DNA of 20,669 bases. Source: a virus. Made by a program: the position numbers and the translations under genes. The DNA is taken from positions 1-20,669 of the IMG/VR virus record IMGVR_UViG_3300031539_000383, one strand, 5' to 3'. This document shows, in pieces, positions 11,968-20,436 of the stretch (its first letter is position 1; every line of letters starts with the position of its first letter). Under the pieces are notes generated by a model that saw only the letters and a list, made by a program, of their open reading frames with translations, made no database searches and was not told where the DNA came from.

Positions 11968-14964
11968 CTACACCACCTCTTCAAGCACGAGCTCGATCGC
12001 GGGCGCATCGAACGGAAACAGCACCTCGAGCACGCGGCACTTGATAACCCCGGCTTGCCACGGCGGCACGAAGTCGAGAATGTCGCCGGCCTCTAGATCA
12101 TAGCCGAAACGGTAGTCGGTTCTGAGTGTGAAGCGCTTGGCCGTGCCGCGAAGGGTTTCGGCCACGTAATACGACCACACCTCGATCGCGCTCGCGAGGT
12201 CGGGCACAAGCAGGAACGGCATCGGGTCGGTTGGGCGCACACCCACGAGCGCTTGCTGCGCGGTGATGGTGGCGGTGGCGACCCTCGCCGATATGTCGTT
12301 GGTCGTTGCGTTGGCTTGGATGAGCGCCCGATAGCCCTCGAGGTCGGTGTCGGAAAGGTCGTTTCGAAAGTCGTATACCGCCATGAAGTCGGTTGTTCGT
12401 TCGTCGAGCTGGCGGCTACGTGTGATGAGGCCACGGTAGTTAGTGCCGAGACTCCGGGCGGCCGCCGTGAATGCGAAGGTCGTGAGGGCGTTGTAGGCCT
12501 TGACCACCGAGCCCGAGGCGCCCTCGCCCATTATGAAGTTGGTCCGGCTCTCGAGGCCGATTCTGGCCAGCACGTCGCCGAGTGTGGCGCCCGCGTTGCG
12601 TAGGTCGCCGGCGAAGTTAACAGCGGGTAGGTTCGTTCTGGCCGTCGCGAAGGTAGCCACGTCGGCGGATAGACCCGCGTTTTCCTCTATCACCCATTTG
12701 GCCACGTCGATCGGGTTGGTCGGATGCGTCCTCGCTTCGAACGAAAGATTTCGAAAGCCCATCTGACCGCCGTAGATAGCCTGTTCAGCCGTCCAAGCAA
12801 GATTAACTTGGACGATGTCTGTTACGTCGAGCGATCCCACCGCCGAGCGGATTTGCGTACCGGTTCCCGATGAATCAAACACGAACTCATGCCACTGAGC
12901 ATCGTCGTGGAAACACGATCGAGGCCATTGCCAAAAGATATTATTTCCACCCGAGTCAGATAGCGCGATGAGAAAGAAGTCGACCGCCTGAGAGGCGATT
13001 GCATACATGCCGGGAAAGATTTTATACTCGAACTTCATTCGTGACCCGCTCACATCAGCGACAACAGCCTTAAACCCACTCCGTATGAACCCGGTGCCGT
13101 TTCCGTTGATCTGGAAACCGTCGGCCGGACCTGGTGCTATGCTTGTGATAGTACAACTATCCGGTGTCCATCCTGTTGCGTCGTCAAACTCGGTCCTCGG
13201 TGTTTCCGTTCCGAGCGTGGCGACCCCGATTAGGTCGGCGTATAGGTCGACGTTAAAACCGATTTCCTGGGCGCCCGTTGTTATTGCGGCGAATGTCTGC
13301 ACGATCACCGCCGCCGGTGTCTCCATCTCGAGCACGATCGACGATATGTCAACCTCGAACCAAGTATTGGGATTCGACCCGCCGGTGCCGATCCCTAGCC
13401 CGATTTCAATATGTGGCTGAAACTCAGAGAATCCGGCTACCCCGTTCGAAGCATCGCCGACCACCGTACCGACGGGACAATTCGTCCAAGCGGTTGCGGC
13501 GCCAACCACGGTATCAGAAACGAATATCGGGCTAAGCTGGAAGCTATGGCTGGAGTCTGCATTAAGGAAATCGTCGGTAAACATGAACTTTCCGACGGTC
13601 GTGTTTATGCTGTTCGTGTGTATCACGTAGTTAAAGACGGCCCGGTATCTCGTCACCGTTGAGCCAATCGACGCTAGATCCCCGTCGAGCCAGAATATGA
13701 AGCCCCGTTCATCGACCGTAGTATTTCGAATCGCTTTGTATAAACTTCCGCTGAGAAACATGTCGGTGTCGATGGATATGACCGGCTCGATCCACGTCGT
13801 ATTGCGCGTCGGGGTGTCGCTGAGCACCGTCGGCGGCCCACCTGCGTACGCCGGTTGCTGAGTGACCTTGGCCTCGTTGTTGAGAAGCCGTATCACGTTG
13901 GCCCAAAGCTGCGCCGTAAACGAAACCACGCCGAGCTCGTAGCCTGGATCGAGCACGGGGTCGGATTGCTGAAAGCCGTACCACCCGTTCGGAATAAACA
14001 AGAGCTCCCCGCTCGATGGGCTCTTCGCGTAGAGCCGGTCTAATCCGATAGTCGGCACTCCCGAGGTCACAAACCGAGCCGATTCTATCTCCTCGATGAG
14101 CACCTGGCCGGATTTGTGCGCCACCGAGGTTGTTAGGGTGGTTCCCGATGATTGGCCGCGCCCGATTATGTCGAGCACGTTCTGGCTCACCTTGGTTGCG
14201 GTTAGCTTCTCGGTGCCGATCCATAAATTAAGCACCGCCGGATCGGCCGCGAAGCCGGACGCATCCGATACGAGCACGTATCCGAGCTGCGCCGGGGCGA
14301 GGTCTGTAATCAAGGTCGTCACCCAACCGACCTGGCGCTGTACGAGCGGCACGCGCTTTGCGCTCCCGATCGGTAGCGGGTAGAGCTTTCCGAGGTCCTT
14401 CTCGCTCACCTCGGTAGCCGCGAGGGCTTGGCCGAAGTTAATCGGCGGCTCCACCGAGTCGGCCACGAGCTGGAACGTCGTAGCCTCGGCGGCGTATTCT
14501 GGGATCTGCGTTACCTCGCCCCGAAACCTCACGATGTGGTCGGCCGTGGTGGCGCTCTGGTCGATCCAAGACCCGTCGCTCGAGTCTTGCCAATCGAGCA
14601 AGAGTGTGGCGACCTCGATCTTCGCGCCTACTAGATTGGCCTCGGTGAGTAGCCACCATATATTTAGCGTTCCCCACTCGTCGGCGGCGAAGTTGACGCG
14701 AAGGCCGTCACGGGTCGAGAGCTCGGCGTCGGTTGGAATATGCGAGAAGCCGCGAGCGAGCGGCCCCACGCTTTCGACGAAGCCTCGCCAATGGTTGACG
14801 GTGGCCCCGTCCCACCGATAGAGGAGCGGGAGCGTGGCGAAGTAAAGCACCTCGTCGACCGTCTTTGCCGCGTGGTCGGTATAGGTCTCGATTCGCACGA
14901 GCGTTACGCTTTGAGGCGTGGCCGAATAGGCCTTTTTCTTCTGGGCATCGGTGAGGGAAAGCAC
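11968..14964 (-). CDS. Tail hub/tip protein with inserted jelly-roll modules (host recognition)
   Basis: 998 residues, GTG start. The N-terminal 340 residues are beta-rich and read like baseplate hub domains (VTLVRIETYTDHAAKTVDEV, HIVRFRGEVTQIPEYAAEAT, then YPLPIGSAKRVPLVQRQVG). Residues about 370-745 differ: two sandwich-like blocks rich in Asn, Ser, Thr and aromatic residues (TWFEVDISSIVLEMETPA; MKFEYKIFPGMYA; WHEFVFDSSG), typical of carbohydrate-binding or receptor-binding modules. From about 746 (THPTNPIDVAKWVIEENAG) the hub-like part resumes with helical and strand segments to the end (FRFG-like RTDYRFGYDLEAGDILDFVPP). It follows the distal tail gene, where tip proteins lie in siphophages. 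The function is by position and architecture; I recognise no exact family. Confidence 0.75.
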   Translation of the reverse strand: MLSLTDAQKKKAYSATPQSVTLVRIETYTDHAAKTVDEVLYFATLPLLYRWDGATVNHWRGFVESVGPLARGFSHIPTDAELSTRDGLRVNFAADEWGTLNIWWLLTEANLVGAKIEVATLLLDWQDSSDGSWIDQSATTADHIVRFRGEVTQIPEYAAEATTFQLVADSVEPPINFGQALAATEVSEKDLGKLYPLPIGSAKRVPLVQRQVGWVTTLITDLAPAQLGYVLVSDASGFAADPAVLNLWIGTEKLTATKVSQNVLDIIGRGQSSGTTLTTSVAHKSGQVLIEEIESARFVTSGVPTIGLDRLYAKSPSSGELLFIPNGWYGFQQSDPVLDPGYELGVVSFTAQLWANVIRLLNNEAKVTQQPAYAGGPPTVLSDTPTRNTTWIEPVISIDTDMFLSGSLYKAIRNTTVDERGFIFWLDGDLASIGSTVTRYRAVFNYVIHTNSINTTVGKFMFTDDFLNADSSHSFQLSPIFVSDTVVGAATAWTNCPVGTVVGDASNGVAGFSEFQPHIEIGLGIGTGGSNPNTWFEVDISSIVLEMETPAAVIVQTFAAITTGAQEIGFNVDLYADLIGVATLGTETPRTEFDDATGWTPDSCTITSIAPGPADGFQINGNGTGFIRSGFKAVVADVSGSRMKFEYKIFPGMYAIASQAVDFFLIALSDSGGNNIFWQWPRSCFHDDAQWHEFVFDSSGTGTQIRSAVGSLDVTDIVQVNLAWTAEQAIYGGQMGFRNLSFEARTHPTNPIDVAKWVIEENAGLSADVATFATARTNLPAVNFAGDLRNAGATLGDVLARIGLESRTNFIMGEGASGSVVKAYNALTTFAFTAAARSLGTNYRGLITRSRQLDERTTDFMAVYDFRNDLSDTDLEGYRALIQANATTNDISARVATATITAQQALVGVRPTDPMPFLLVPDLASAIEVWSYYVAETLRGTAKRFTLRTDYRFGYDLEAGDILDFVPPWQAGVIKCRVLEVLFPFDAPAIELVLEEVV

Positions 14965-14967
14965 CCT

Positions 14968-15777
14968 CTAGCTCGTCTGCTCGGTCATCGAGAGCCGCAC
15001 CGAGTAATGGATGCCCGAGCGCGGCACCACGTTCTCTTGCGCTCTACTACCCTCGGCGTCGAGCTTGACCAAGTAGGGCCCGGGGTCGGTGGAGTCCGGC
15101 GGCCAATACCAAAACGGCGTGGTACGGCCGAGCCGTAGCACCTCTTCGAGAATGTCCCAATCGGCCGAGCCCGGCTCGACGTAGCGAATCCCGAGCGTGA
15201 ATTGCTTCCGGGGTGGCGTGAGCTCGAGGGCTACGTCGCGGCCGCCGATAACGTCGGTGGCCACGTTCCGTGTGTAATCCTGCTTGAATAACGGTTGCAC
15301 GTCGGCGGCCGAGAGCGCCACCCGCTCGCCGAGCCAGAGCTCGCCTAGACTGAAAACGTCGGCGGCGATCGACCCCGGAGCGCGTAGCAGCCAGAATAGC
15401 TCGGTCGTTGTCGGGGTGGCCATCGCCTGGTCAATCACACCGGCGCCGGTGATTGGGTTTATGTCGAATTGCGTGATGGCCGACGCGAAACCGATGTTGT
15501 CGTCTGAAAATAGCTGTAGCCGGTAGGTGTCGTATGTATGGCCGGCCGGTATCACACACCGGTTGACGATGAACGTCGTAAACACCGCCGAGAAGTCGAC
15601 GATAAACCCTGCGTCGGGACCGCTTGCGGTGTATTGCGCGAGCTCGCCCTGCCTCGAATCGCCGAGCGCTCGTTTCGAATCGTCTGATAGGCCGGTTGCG
15701 GCCACGAGCGAGAAGGCCGAGAGCGCGAGCTCGCTCAACGGATGGGCGACCATGAAGGCCGGTTGCGTATAGGCCAT
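14968..15777 (-). CDS. Distal tail / minor tail protein
   Basis: 269 residues from ATG at 15777, two bases after the tape measure stop. All beta-rich, no membrane segment. Segments such as AFMVAHPLSELALSAFSL, RCVIPAGHTYDTYRLQLFSDD, LWLGERVALSAADVQPLFKQ, RKQFTLGIRYVEPGS and the C-terminal FWYWPPDSTDPGPYLVKLD suit a Dit-like or DUF2163/2460-neighbour role. The gene sits between tape measure and tip protein, the place of distal tail proteins that form the ring joining tail tube and tip. The name rests on position more than on sequence. Confidence 0.7.
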   Translation of the reverse strand: MAYTQPAFMVAHPLSELALSAFSLVAATGLSDDSKRALGDSRQGELAQYTASGPDAGFIVDFSAVFTTFIVNRCVIPAGHTYDTYRLQLFSDDNIGFASAITQFDINPITGAGVIDQAMATPTTTELFWLLRAPGSIAADVFSLGELWLGERVALSAADVQPLFKQDYTRNVATDVIGGRDVALELTPPRKQFTLGIRYVEPGSADWDILEEVLRLGRTTPFWYWPPDSTDPGPYLVKLDAEGSRAQENVVPRSGIHYSVRLSMTEQTS

Positions 15778-15779
15778 GA

Positions 15780-17261
15780 CTAGCCAATCCTCTCGAGTCG
15801 CCCGTTGACCCTCGTTCCACCGAGTACCGTTTGGCGCTTGTCTAGCTTGTTTCCGAAGGATCTCGAGGCCGTCGAGCTCGAGCTCGAGCGGAGTGGCGAG
15901 GCGTTGTTGGCCGTGGTGAGCCGAGAGGTGGCTACGGTAGCCGAGTCGATTGCGCCGGCGTAGTTGGTGGCCTGCGTTGCGGCCTCATCGAAGCCCGAGC
16001 CGAGCTCGCCGAGCGCTTCGGTGCCGTCCCTAAAGCCGGCCGCCAGCTCTTGATCTGCGACCATAACAGCCCGCGTGATGGCCTCGAAGTCGTTTCGCGT
16101 GATGAGGCCCTCGCGGAGTCGGTCGTTTGATTCGTCGAGAAGCGCGTTGTTCTTCTCGATCGCGGCGTTGACCTCGTCCTCGAGTACGACGCCGAGCAGC
16201 TTGACCGATTCTAGAAATGCGTTCTCGGCCTCTTGCACACCCGAGAATGCCGCCACCTGCTCGTTTAAAGAGGCCACCGTAGCCTTGATGGCCTGAGCTA
16301 TGAAGGCCTCACCGTCGGCCACGAGCTTGGCCTTGGCGGCCGATTCGTCGCGTTGTGCGTTAAGGATCTTGGTGGCCGCTGCGGTGTCGGCGAGAATGTC
16401 CTTTTCTGATTTCAATAGGTGAAGGAATTGCCCGAGCGCCACGGTGTTGTCGATGAGCTGAGCGGTGTTGACTATCGCGACCTCTTTCAGCTCACTAAAG
16501 AAAGCTACGAGGTTCGAGCCGCTCGTCGCGGCCGCTGCCTCTTGAATCGAGGCCGTCCACCGATTGAGTGACGCCACCACGCCGGCGTCGGTTTGGCCCT
16601 CGCCGAGCGCTTCGTTTAGGTCGCCCATCGCGCTCGCGTTGCGGGTGATTGCGGCCGTGTATGTGTCGATCTGGCCGGCGGCCGCGCCGGTGAACTTCTG
16701 ATTGATAAACTCGATCCCTTGGCCGGCGAGTGTGCCGGCCTCTTGCATACCGCGAAGCTCGGGTATCAGCTCACCGAGCTCGCCCGATAGGCCGCCGATC
16801 GTCTTTCCTACGTTCCGGGCGGCGTTCTCGAGTGTGATACCGAAAGCGGCCGAGAGGTTGACGGCGGCCTCGGTGGCTACGGCGAGGCGCTCGGGAGCGA
16901 CACCCATTTCGGCCAGGAGGGCTTGTGTTGATATGATAACTTCGTCGCCGGCTTGGCCGAGCTTCTGAAGCTCGGCCGCTTGAGCCTGTAGCGCTTTCGA
17001 ATACGCCTCGACCGACCCGGTACGGCCGAGGGCGATGTTGAGCTTGGTGACGGCCTTCTCTTGGACCCCGGCGGCCACGGCGGCGTCGTTGAGAATCCGC
17101 ACGAACTTCCGCACCACGAGCCCGACGCCTACGAATGCAGCCCCTATCGCGAGGGCGCTCTTCTTGAGGCTCGCGAACTTCCCTTCGATCTTGTCGGTCT
17201 TATCAGAGGCTTCATCCTTGACCCTGAATATGACCCTCTGAACGTAGTCGGCCAACGCCAT
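15780..17261 (-). CDS. Tape measure protein (short)
   Basis: 493 residues, ATG at 17261, with AGAGGAG ribosome site reaching into the tail tube stop. Mostly helical, Ala-rich, with one hydrophobic stretch at about 34-52 (ALAIGAAFVGVGLVV) and the common tape-measure N-terminus (VIFRVKDEASDKTDKIEGKF). NLSAAFGITLENAARNVGK and GLSGELGELIPELRG are typical of the family. Long Ala/Glu/Asn-rich repeats fill the rest. The protein sets tail length; at about 1.5 angstrom per residue it predicts a tail near 70-75 nm, short for a siphovirus. It also guides DNA ejection. No lytic domain is visible. Confidence 0.9.
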   Translation of the reverse strand: MALADYVQRVIFRVKDEASDKTDKIEGKFASLKKSALAIGAAFVGVGLVVRKFVRILNDAAVAAGVQEKAVTKLNIALGRTGSVEAYSKALQAQAAELQKLGQAGDEVIISTQALLAEMGVAPERLAVATEAAVNLSAAFGITLENAARNVGKTIGGLSGELGELIPELRGMQEAGTLAGQGIEFINQKFTGAAAGQIDTYTAAITRNASAMGDLNEALGEGQTDAGVVASLNRWTASIQEAAAATSGSNLVAFFSELKEVAIVNTAQLIDNTVALGQFLHLLKSEKDILADTAAATKILNAQRDESAAKAKLVADGEAFIAQAIKATVASLNEQVAAFSGVQEAENAFLESVKLLGVVLEDEVNAAIEKNNALLDESNDRLREGLITRNDFEAITRAVMVADQELAAGFRDGTEALGELGSGFDEAATQATNYAGAIDSATVATSRLTTANNASPLRSSSSSTASRSFGNKLDKRQTVLGGTRVNGRLERIG

Positions 17262-17275
17262 CGCGTAGCGCTCCT

Positions 17276-18370
17276 CTATAGGTAGACGAGCTCGAATTCA
17301 CTGTTGGCGGTGGCGCCTCGAGCCGTTAGCTCGACGTTCCAAGCGTCGGAGCTCCCGAGCGGGTCGGCCTTCTCGAGCTTGGTTAGCTCCGGGGTTGGCA
17401 TCGTTATCCGGTAGGCGTTGGCCGTCTGGGCTGCCCCGGCTGGGGTGCCTACCGTGAACGTCAACGGGTCGGCGTTGGCTATTAGATCCTCGCCGAGCTG
17501 GTCGAGCTCGTAGAGCACCTCGGCGGCCGCCGAGTCAATCACACCGGTGGCTACGATGGTGCGATCGGTTTGGCGTGGTGCAAAGCCGGTGAGAGAATTG
17601 GAGCTCGGCACGTTGTCTTGTGCGTTGTCGATCGTAATGCTGAGCTCCGAGAAGCCGAGCGCCCGCGTCGTCGGCGCACTCGGGCCCCACGTGAAAGCGA
17701 CGTTGACCACGGCCGGCGCCGAGAGGGTCGATTGGTTTCCGTATTGGAACGGTTCCGCCGGCCATGAGCCCGCCTCGTCGTACGACTCAAAGACACCACC
17801 GAGCGCGACCTCGAGCGAGGCCGGCTCGCCGGGCGTGAAGTTGAAGGTTCCCGAAGCGGCCTCGAGGTCCATAGCTCGGATTCGGCCGCCGTTATTGGAT
17901 GCGTTGCCGAAATAGAAGTCGGCCGTGATGAGGCCCACCGAGGCCGGTTTATATCGCCACGTCGCACCGTTAGCAGCTCCGGTGAGCCCGATCGAGCGTA
18001 GCAAGGCCGCCACGCCAAGATCGGGGCGGAACTCGACCGCTAACGGGGTAGATGTTGTAAAGCCGTTCCCTTTGAGCGGGATTGTGATGGAGGCCGAGTC
18101 GATTGCATAGGACACGAAGTTGGCGAAATTTCTTGTAAAGCTCCCGGTGGCCGGCGCCTTCTCACTCGAATTTTTGGCGAAGCCGAACGAAATACCGCTC
18201 GACCCGACACCGGCGTCGGGGTCGCCGAGCACGGCGCCGTCGGCGATATTGTTGATTGCACCGCCGGTGCCCGAGCCGGCGCCGATTGCTACGCCGGGCT
18301 CGATGGTGCCTCGCACCGCTTGATTGATAAACGCGGCGCCAAGCAAGAACGGCACTTCGGTTGTGGCCAT
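17276..18370 (-). CDS. Major tail tube protein
   Basis: 364 residues, ATG at 18370, with GAGGAG about eight bases upstream. The protein is Gly/Ala/Ser/Thr-rich, without Cys, and made of beta segments (SYAIDSASITIPLKGNGF, AVVNVAFTWGPSA, FSELSITIDNAQDN, DPLTFTVGTPAG), ending NVELTARGATANSEFELVYL, the usual kind of tube-protein end. It precedes the tape measure by 14 bases. Size is larger than lambda V (246) but fits tube proteins with an extra surface domain. No tail-assembly chaperone or slippery frameshift region lies between it and the tape measure, which is unusual. Confidence 0.8.
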   Translation of the reverse strand: MATTEVPFLLGAAFINQAVRGTIEPGVAIGAGSGTGGAINNIADGAVLGDPDAGVGSSGISFGFAKNSSEKAPATGSFTRNFANFVSYAIDSASITIPLKGNGFTTSTPLAVEFRPDLGVAALLRSIGLTGAANGATWRYKPASVGLITADFYFGNASNNGGRIRAMDLEAASGTFNFTPGEPASLEVALGGVFESYDEAGSWPAEPFQYGNQSTLSAPAVVNVAFTWGPSAPTTRALGFSELSITIDNAQDNVPSSNSLTGFAPRQTDRTIVATGVIDSAAAEVLYELDQLGEDLIANADPLTFTVGTPAGAAQTANAYRITMPTPELTKLEKADPLGSSDAWNVELTARGATANSEFELVYL

Positions 18371-18374
18371 GGTT

Positions 18375-18779
18375 CTACTCCTCGAGCGCCATGTTGGCGC
18401 TCACTGTAAATGTAATGCAAAGCCCCACCCGCTCGGGGTCGCCTGTAATCTCGATCTCCGGCGTCGGCGAGGCCCTCACGGCCGCGAGTGCCGACCACCA
18501 TCCCGGCGCCGTATAGGTCTCGAGGTTAGCATTGACGGCCGTCTCGAGGGCTACGAAGCTCGCGGCCGAGGCGTCGGCGGCTCTTTGAGTGAGTTGGAGC
18601 TCGGCCGTCGCGAAGCGCATCGTGGCATTGGAACTCGGGTTCGTTATGACCGTGTCGGCCACTCGTACCCGGCCGGCGAGACTCGTGCCCACAAGTACCG
18701 AGGGCTTTGACCATGAGGCCTCGGCGGCGCCACCGAGCGCGGCTCGCACCTGGTCGGCGAGGTCTTCGGCGGTGGCCAT
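18375..18779 (-). CDS. Small tail-associated protein
   Basis: 134 residues, ATG at 18779, one base after the stop of the upstream gene. N-terminal helix (ATAEDLADQVRAALGG), then beta-rich segments (KPSVLVGTSLAGRVRVADTV, NATMRFATAELQLT) and a strand-like end (LCITFTVSANMAL). Length matches its neighbour (also 134 residues), but I see no close sequence likeness. It lies just before the tail tube gene, where tail-terminator or tail-completion proteins are found. No named family recognised. Confidence 0.65.
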   Translation of the reverse strand: MATAEDLADQVRAALGGAAEASWSKPSVLVGTSLAGRVRVADTVITNPSSNATMRFATAELQLTQRAADASAASFVALETAVNANLETYTAPGWWSALAAVRASPTPEIEITGDPERVGLCITFTVSANMALEE

Positions 18780-18780
18780 C

Positions 18781-19185
18781 CTACTCGACCCTCTCGATCG
18801 TTACGTCTGCTTGCATGGTCCGATGTGGCGCGTCGTGAGCCTCGCCCCATGCCGTCGTCGAAACGTAGGCGTCTGTTACGCCGGTGTGCGTGTCGCCGAG
18901 CTGAGGGTCGGCAATGAGCGCGGCGCGGAACGTGGCCCACTCGGTGAATACGTCGCCTCGGGCGATGAGCTTCGACCAATAGACCGTGAGCCGGTAGTTT
19001 TCGGCGATCTCGCTTTGTCCGAACTCGATGCGAGTGGCCGAGGCGTCGGTTTGGCGCACCGAGGCGAAGCGGGTAGAGCCCTCGAGCACCGGCACCGGTT
19101 TCGGGCCAATGGTGGCCTCGAGGCCGAGAATCGCCTTCGAGAGCATGTCGGCGAGCGCTTGCTCGATGCCGGATTGTAGGCTCAC
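18781..19185 (-). CDS. Probable tail terminator/completion protein
   Basis: 134 residues from a GTG that overlaps the upstream stop (GTGA). An N-terminal helix (LQSGIEQALADMLSKAILG) precedes an alternating strand pattern (PVLEGSTRFASVRQT, RIEFGQSEIAENYRLTVYWSKL, AYVSTTAWGEAH, MQADVTIERVE). This helix-plus-sheet layout and the gene place, after the HK97 gp10-like gene and before the tube gene, fit the tail-terminator group that caps the tube. Sequence conservation in this group is low, so the call leans on order and secondary-structure pattern. Confidence 0.65.
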   Translation of the reverse strand: MSLQSGIEQALADMLSKAILGLEATIGPKPVPVLEGSTRFASVRQTDASATRIEFGQSEIAENYRLTVYWSKLIARGDVFTEWATFRAALIADPQLGDTHTGVTDAYVSTTAWGEAHDAPHRTMQADVTIERVE

Positions 19186-19613
19186 GGTTTCTGACCTGCT
19201 CGAAGCCGCTCGAGAGCCCGGCGAAAGTACTTCGGCGCCTTCGTTTTCACCACGAAGACGGCGGCCGGCTCGAAGTAGGGGCGGCGCTTAAACGGCCGGA
19301 TGCCTTGCTCGTGTACGGCGGCATATTCCATGCGAGAGCCTACGATCTGGCGAGTCGGCCCACCGCTCGGGTCTACGGCAATGGAATTAGTCAAGTCGCC
19401 CGAGCGCCATGTGAGCTTATTCGGGAGCGCCTTGGCGGTGAGTGGCCGGCCTCGAACGATGCGATTTAGCTTGGCGTCGGCGGCCGTCGCGTTGGCTATT
19501 TTCTCGAGTACGACGGCCGAAACGCTCGCCTGGGTTCTGGGATCGAGGCCCTCGAGAAACCGGCGGATCTCCTTCGAGTCGGCCACGTTGAATTGCACAC
19601 CTTGGATGGCCAC
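19182..19613 (-). CDS. HK97 gp10-like head-tail/tail-completion protein
   Basis: 143 residues from GTG at 19613, sharing one base with the upstream TAG (TAGTG). A longer frame to 19865 lies wholly over the neighbour and is shadow. Typical parts of the HK97 gp10 family are visible: an N-terminal helix (SKEIRRFLEGLD), a central SGDLTNSI (as in the RSGxLxxSI motif), VGSRMEYAAVHEQG (the YaxxvExG strand) and RRPYFEPA (the RPF-xPA turn). The C-terminus is a basic helix (KYFRRALERLRAGQ). The family joins head and tail or completes the tail. The order supports it. Confidence 0.85.
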   Translation of the reverse strand: MAIQGVQFNVADSKEIRRFLEGLDPRTQASVSAVVLEKIANATAADAKLNRIVRGRPLTAKALPNKLTWRSGDLTNSIAVDPSGGPTRQIVGSRMEYAAVHEQGIRPFKRRPYFEPAAVFVVKTKAPKYFRRALERLRAGQKP

Positions 19614-20176
19614 TACGCGAAGCTCTGATATTTCGAAAGCACCATGGTCGCAAAGGGAAGTTGACGCACGGTCTGTGCGAAGTATTCGGCCGAGCCGGTG
19701 TCGCCGTTGGCCTGGCCTGAGAGCCCGAGCCGCGCCGAGCCGACCCCGAGAGCGCTCTGCTTGACCATGAAGGCGCACACCTCGGTTGAGGCTAGCTCGA
19801 GGTCTGAGGGCACCTCGCCGGTCGTGGTGTAGTCGATTGCGATATTCCGGCGCCCGAGTAGCCACTCGGCCGAGACCCCGCCGGCCAGCCGGTAGAGAAT
19901 CCGCTCGTCGACGAGTTGGTAATCGGTTGGCGCCAGCGTGGTGCCGGCCTCGCGCACCGCTTCAATCGAGGCCGCCGGTTTGCGTAGAACAAGCGCCGAG
20001 CTTGGCGGCCACGAGTGGAGCTCGCCAGTAATGACGGCGCCGTCGAAGTCGTGGCCCACGAGCGTCGAGAGCATGGCCGAAACGGCGCCGATAATGCTTG
20101 CGATTGAAGCATCGTCGGCGCCGCTCGTAATGCCGGCATACTCTTTGACGAGCGCCGAGGTGGTGAAGTCGGCCAC
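19613..20176 (-). CDS. Head-tail connector (gp6/gp15-like)
   Basis: 187 residues from GTG at 20176, three bases after the previous stop. It begins with a helical region (TTSALVKEYAGITSGADDAS, then IASIIGAVSAMLSTLVGHDF) and goes on with the hallmark strand-loop pattern of adaptor proteins (ELHSWPPSSALVLRKPAASI, then TDYQLVDERILYRLAGG and NIAIDYTTTGE). It ends in a helix with LGLSGQANGD and SKYQSF. This is the usual make-up of the ring that docks under the portal. It is the first large gene after the capsid gene, as in HK97-like phages. Confidence 0.82.
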   Translation of the reverse strand: MADFTTSALVKEYAGITSGADDASIASIIGAVSAMLSTLVGHDFDGAVITGELHSWPPSSALVLRKPAASIEAVREAGTTLAPTDYQLVDERILYRLAGGVSAEWLLGRRNIAIDYTTTGEVPSDLELASTEVCAFMVKQSALGVGSARLGLSGQANGDTGSAEYFAQTVRQLPFATMVLSKYQSFA

Positions 20177-20179
20177 CGC

Positions 20180-20419
20180 CTAGGCCTTGCCTTTTCCCTT
20201 CGCCCTCGGCTCGGGCATTGCCTCGGCCTTGGGCTCGGGTTGGGCTGGGGTTGCGAGGGCGGCGTACTTCTCGAGCCATGCCGATACAGCCGGCGGCACC
20301 TTACCGCCGGCGGCCTTGCACTTCTCGAGCATCGGCGCCAAGCGAGCCCACGCACGGCTCGGCGTGGTCTCGTCGCCGATAATCGTTTGCAGCTTCCGCT
20401 CGTAGCTCGAAGCGTCCAT
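20180..20419 (-). CDS. Small protein between capsid and connector genes
   Basis: 79 residues from ATG at 20419, with a GAGAGG ribosome site about seven bases upstream. A longer frame to 20596 overlaps the capsid gene and has Arg-rich shadow composition. Residues 1-50 are helical (SSYERKLQTIIGDETTPSRAW, VSAWLEKYAAL), followed by a Pro/Ala/Glu tail and a basic GKGKA end. This place in HK97-like phages is often held by a small head accessory or Rho-like N-terminal protein. I see no family match. Confidence 0.65.
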   Translation of the reverse strand: MDASSYERKLQTIIGDETTPSRAWARLAPMLEKCKAAGGKVPPAVSAWLEKYAALATPAQPEPKAEAMPEPRAKGKGKA

Positions 20420-20436
20420 GCGTCGCCCTCTCTCGT

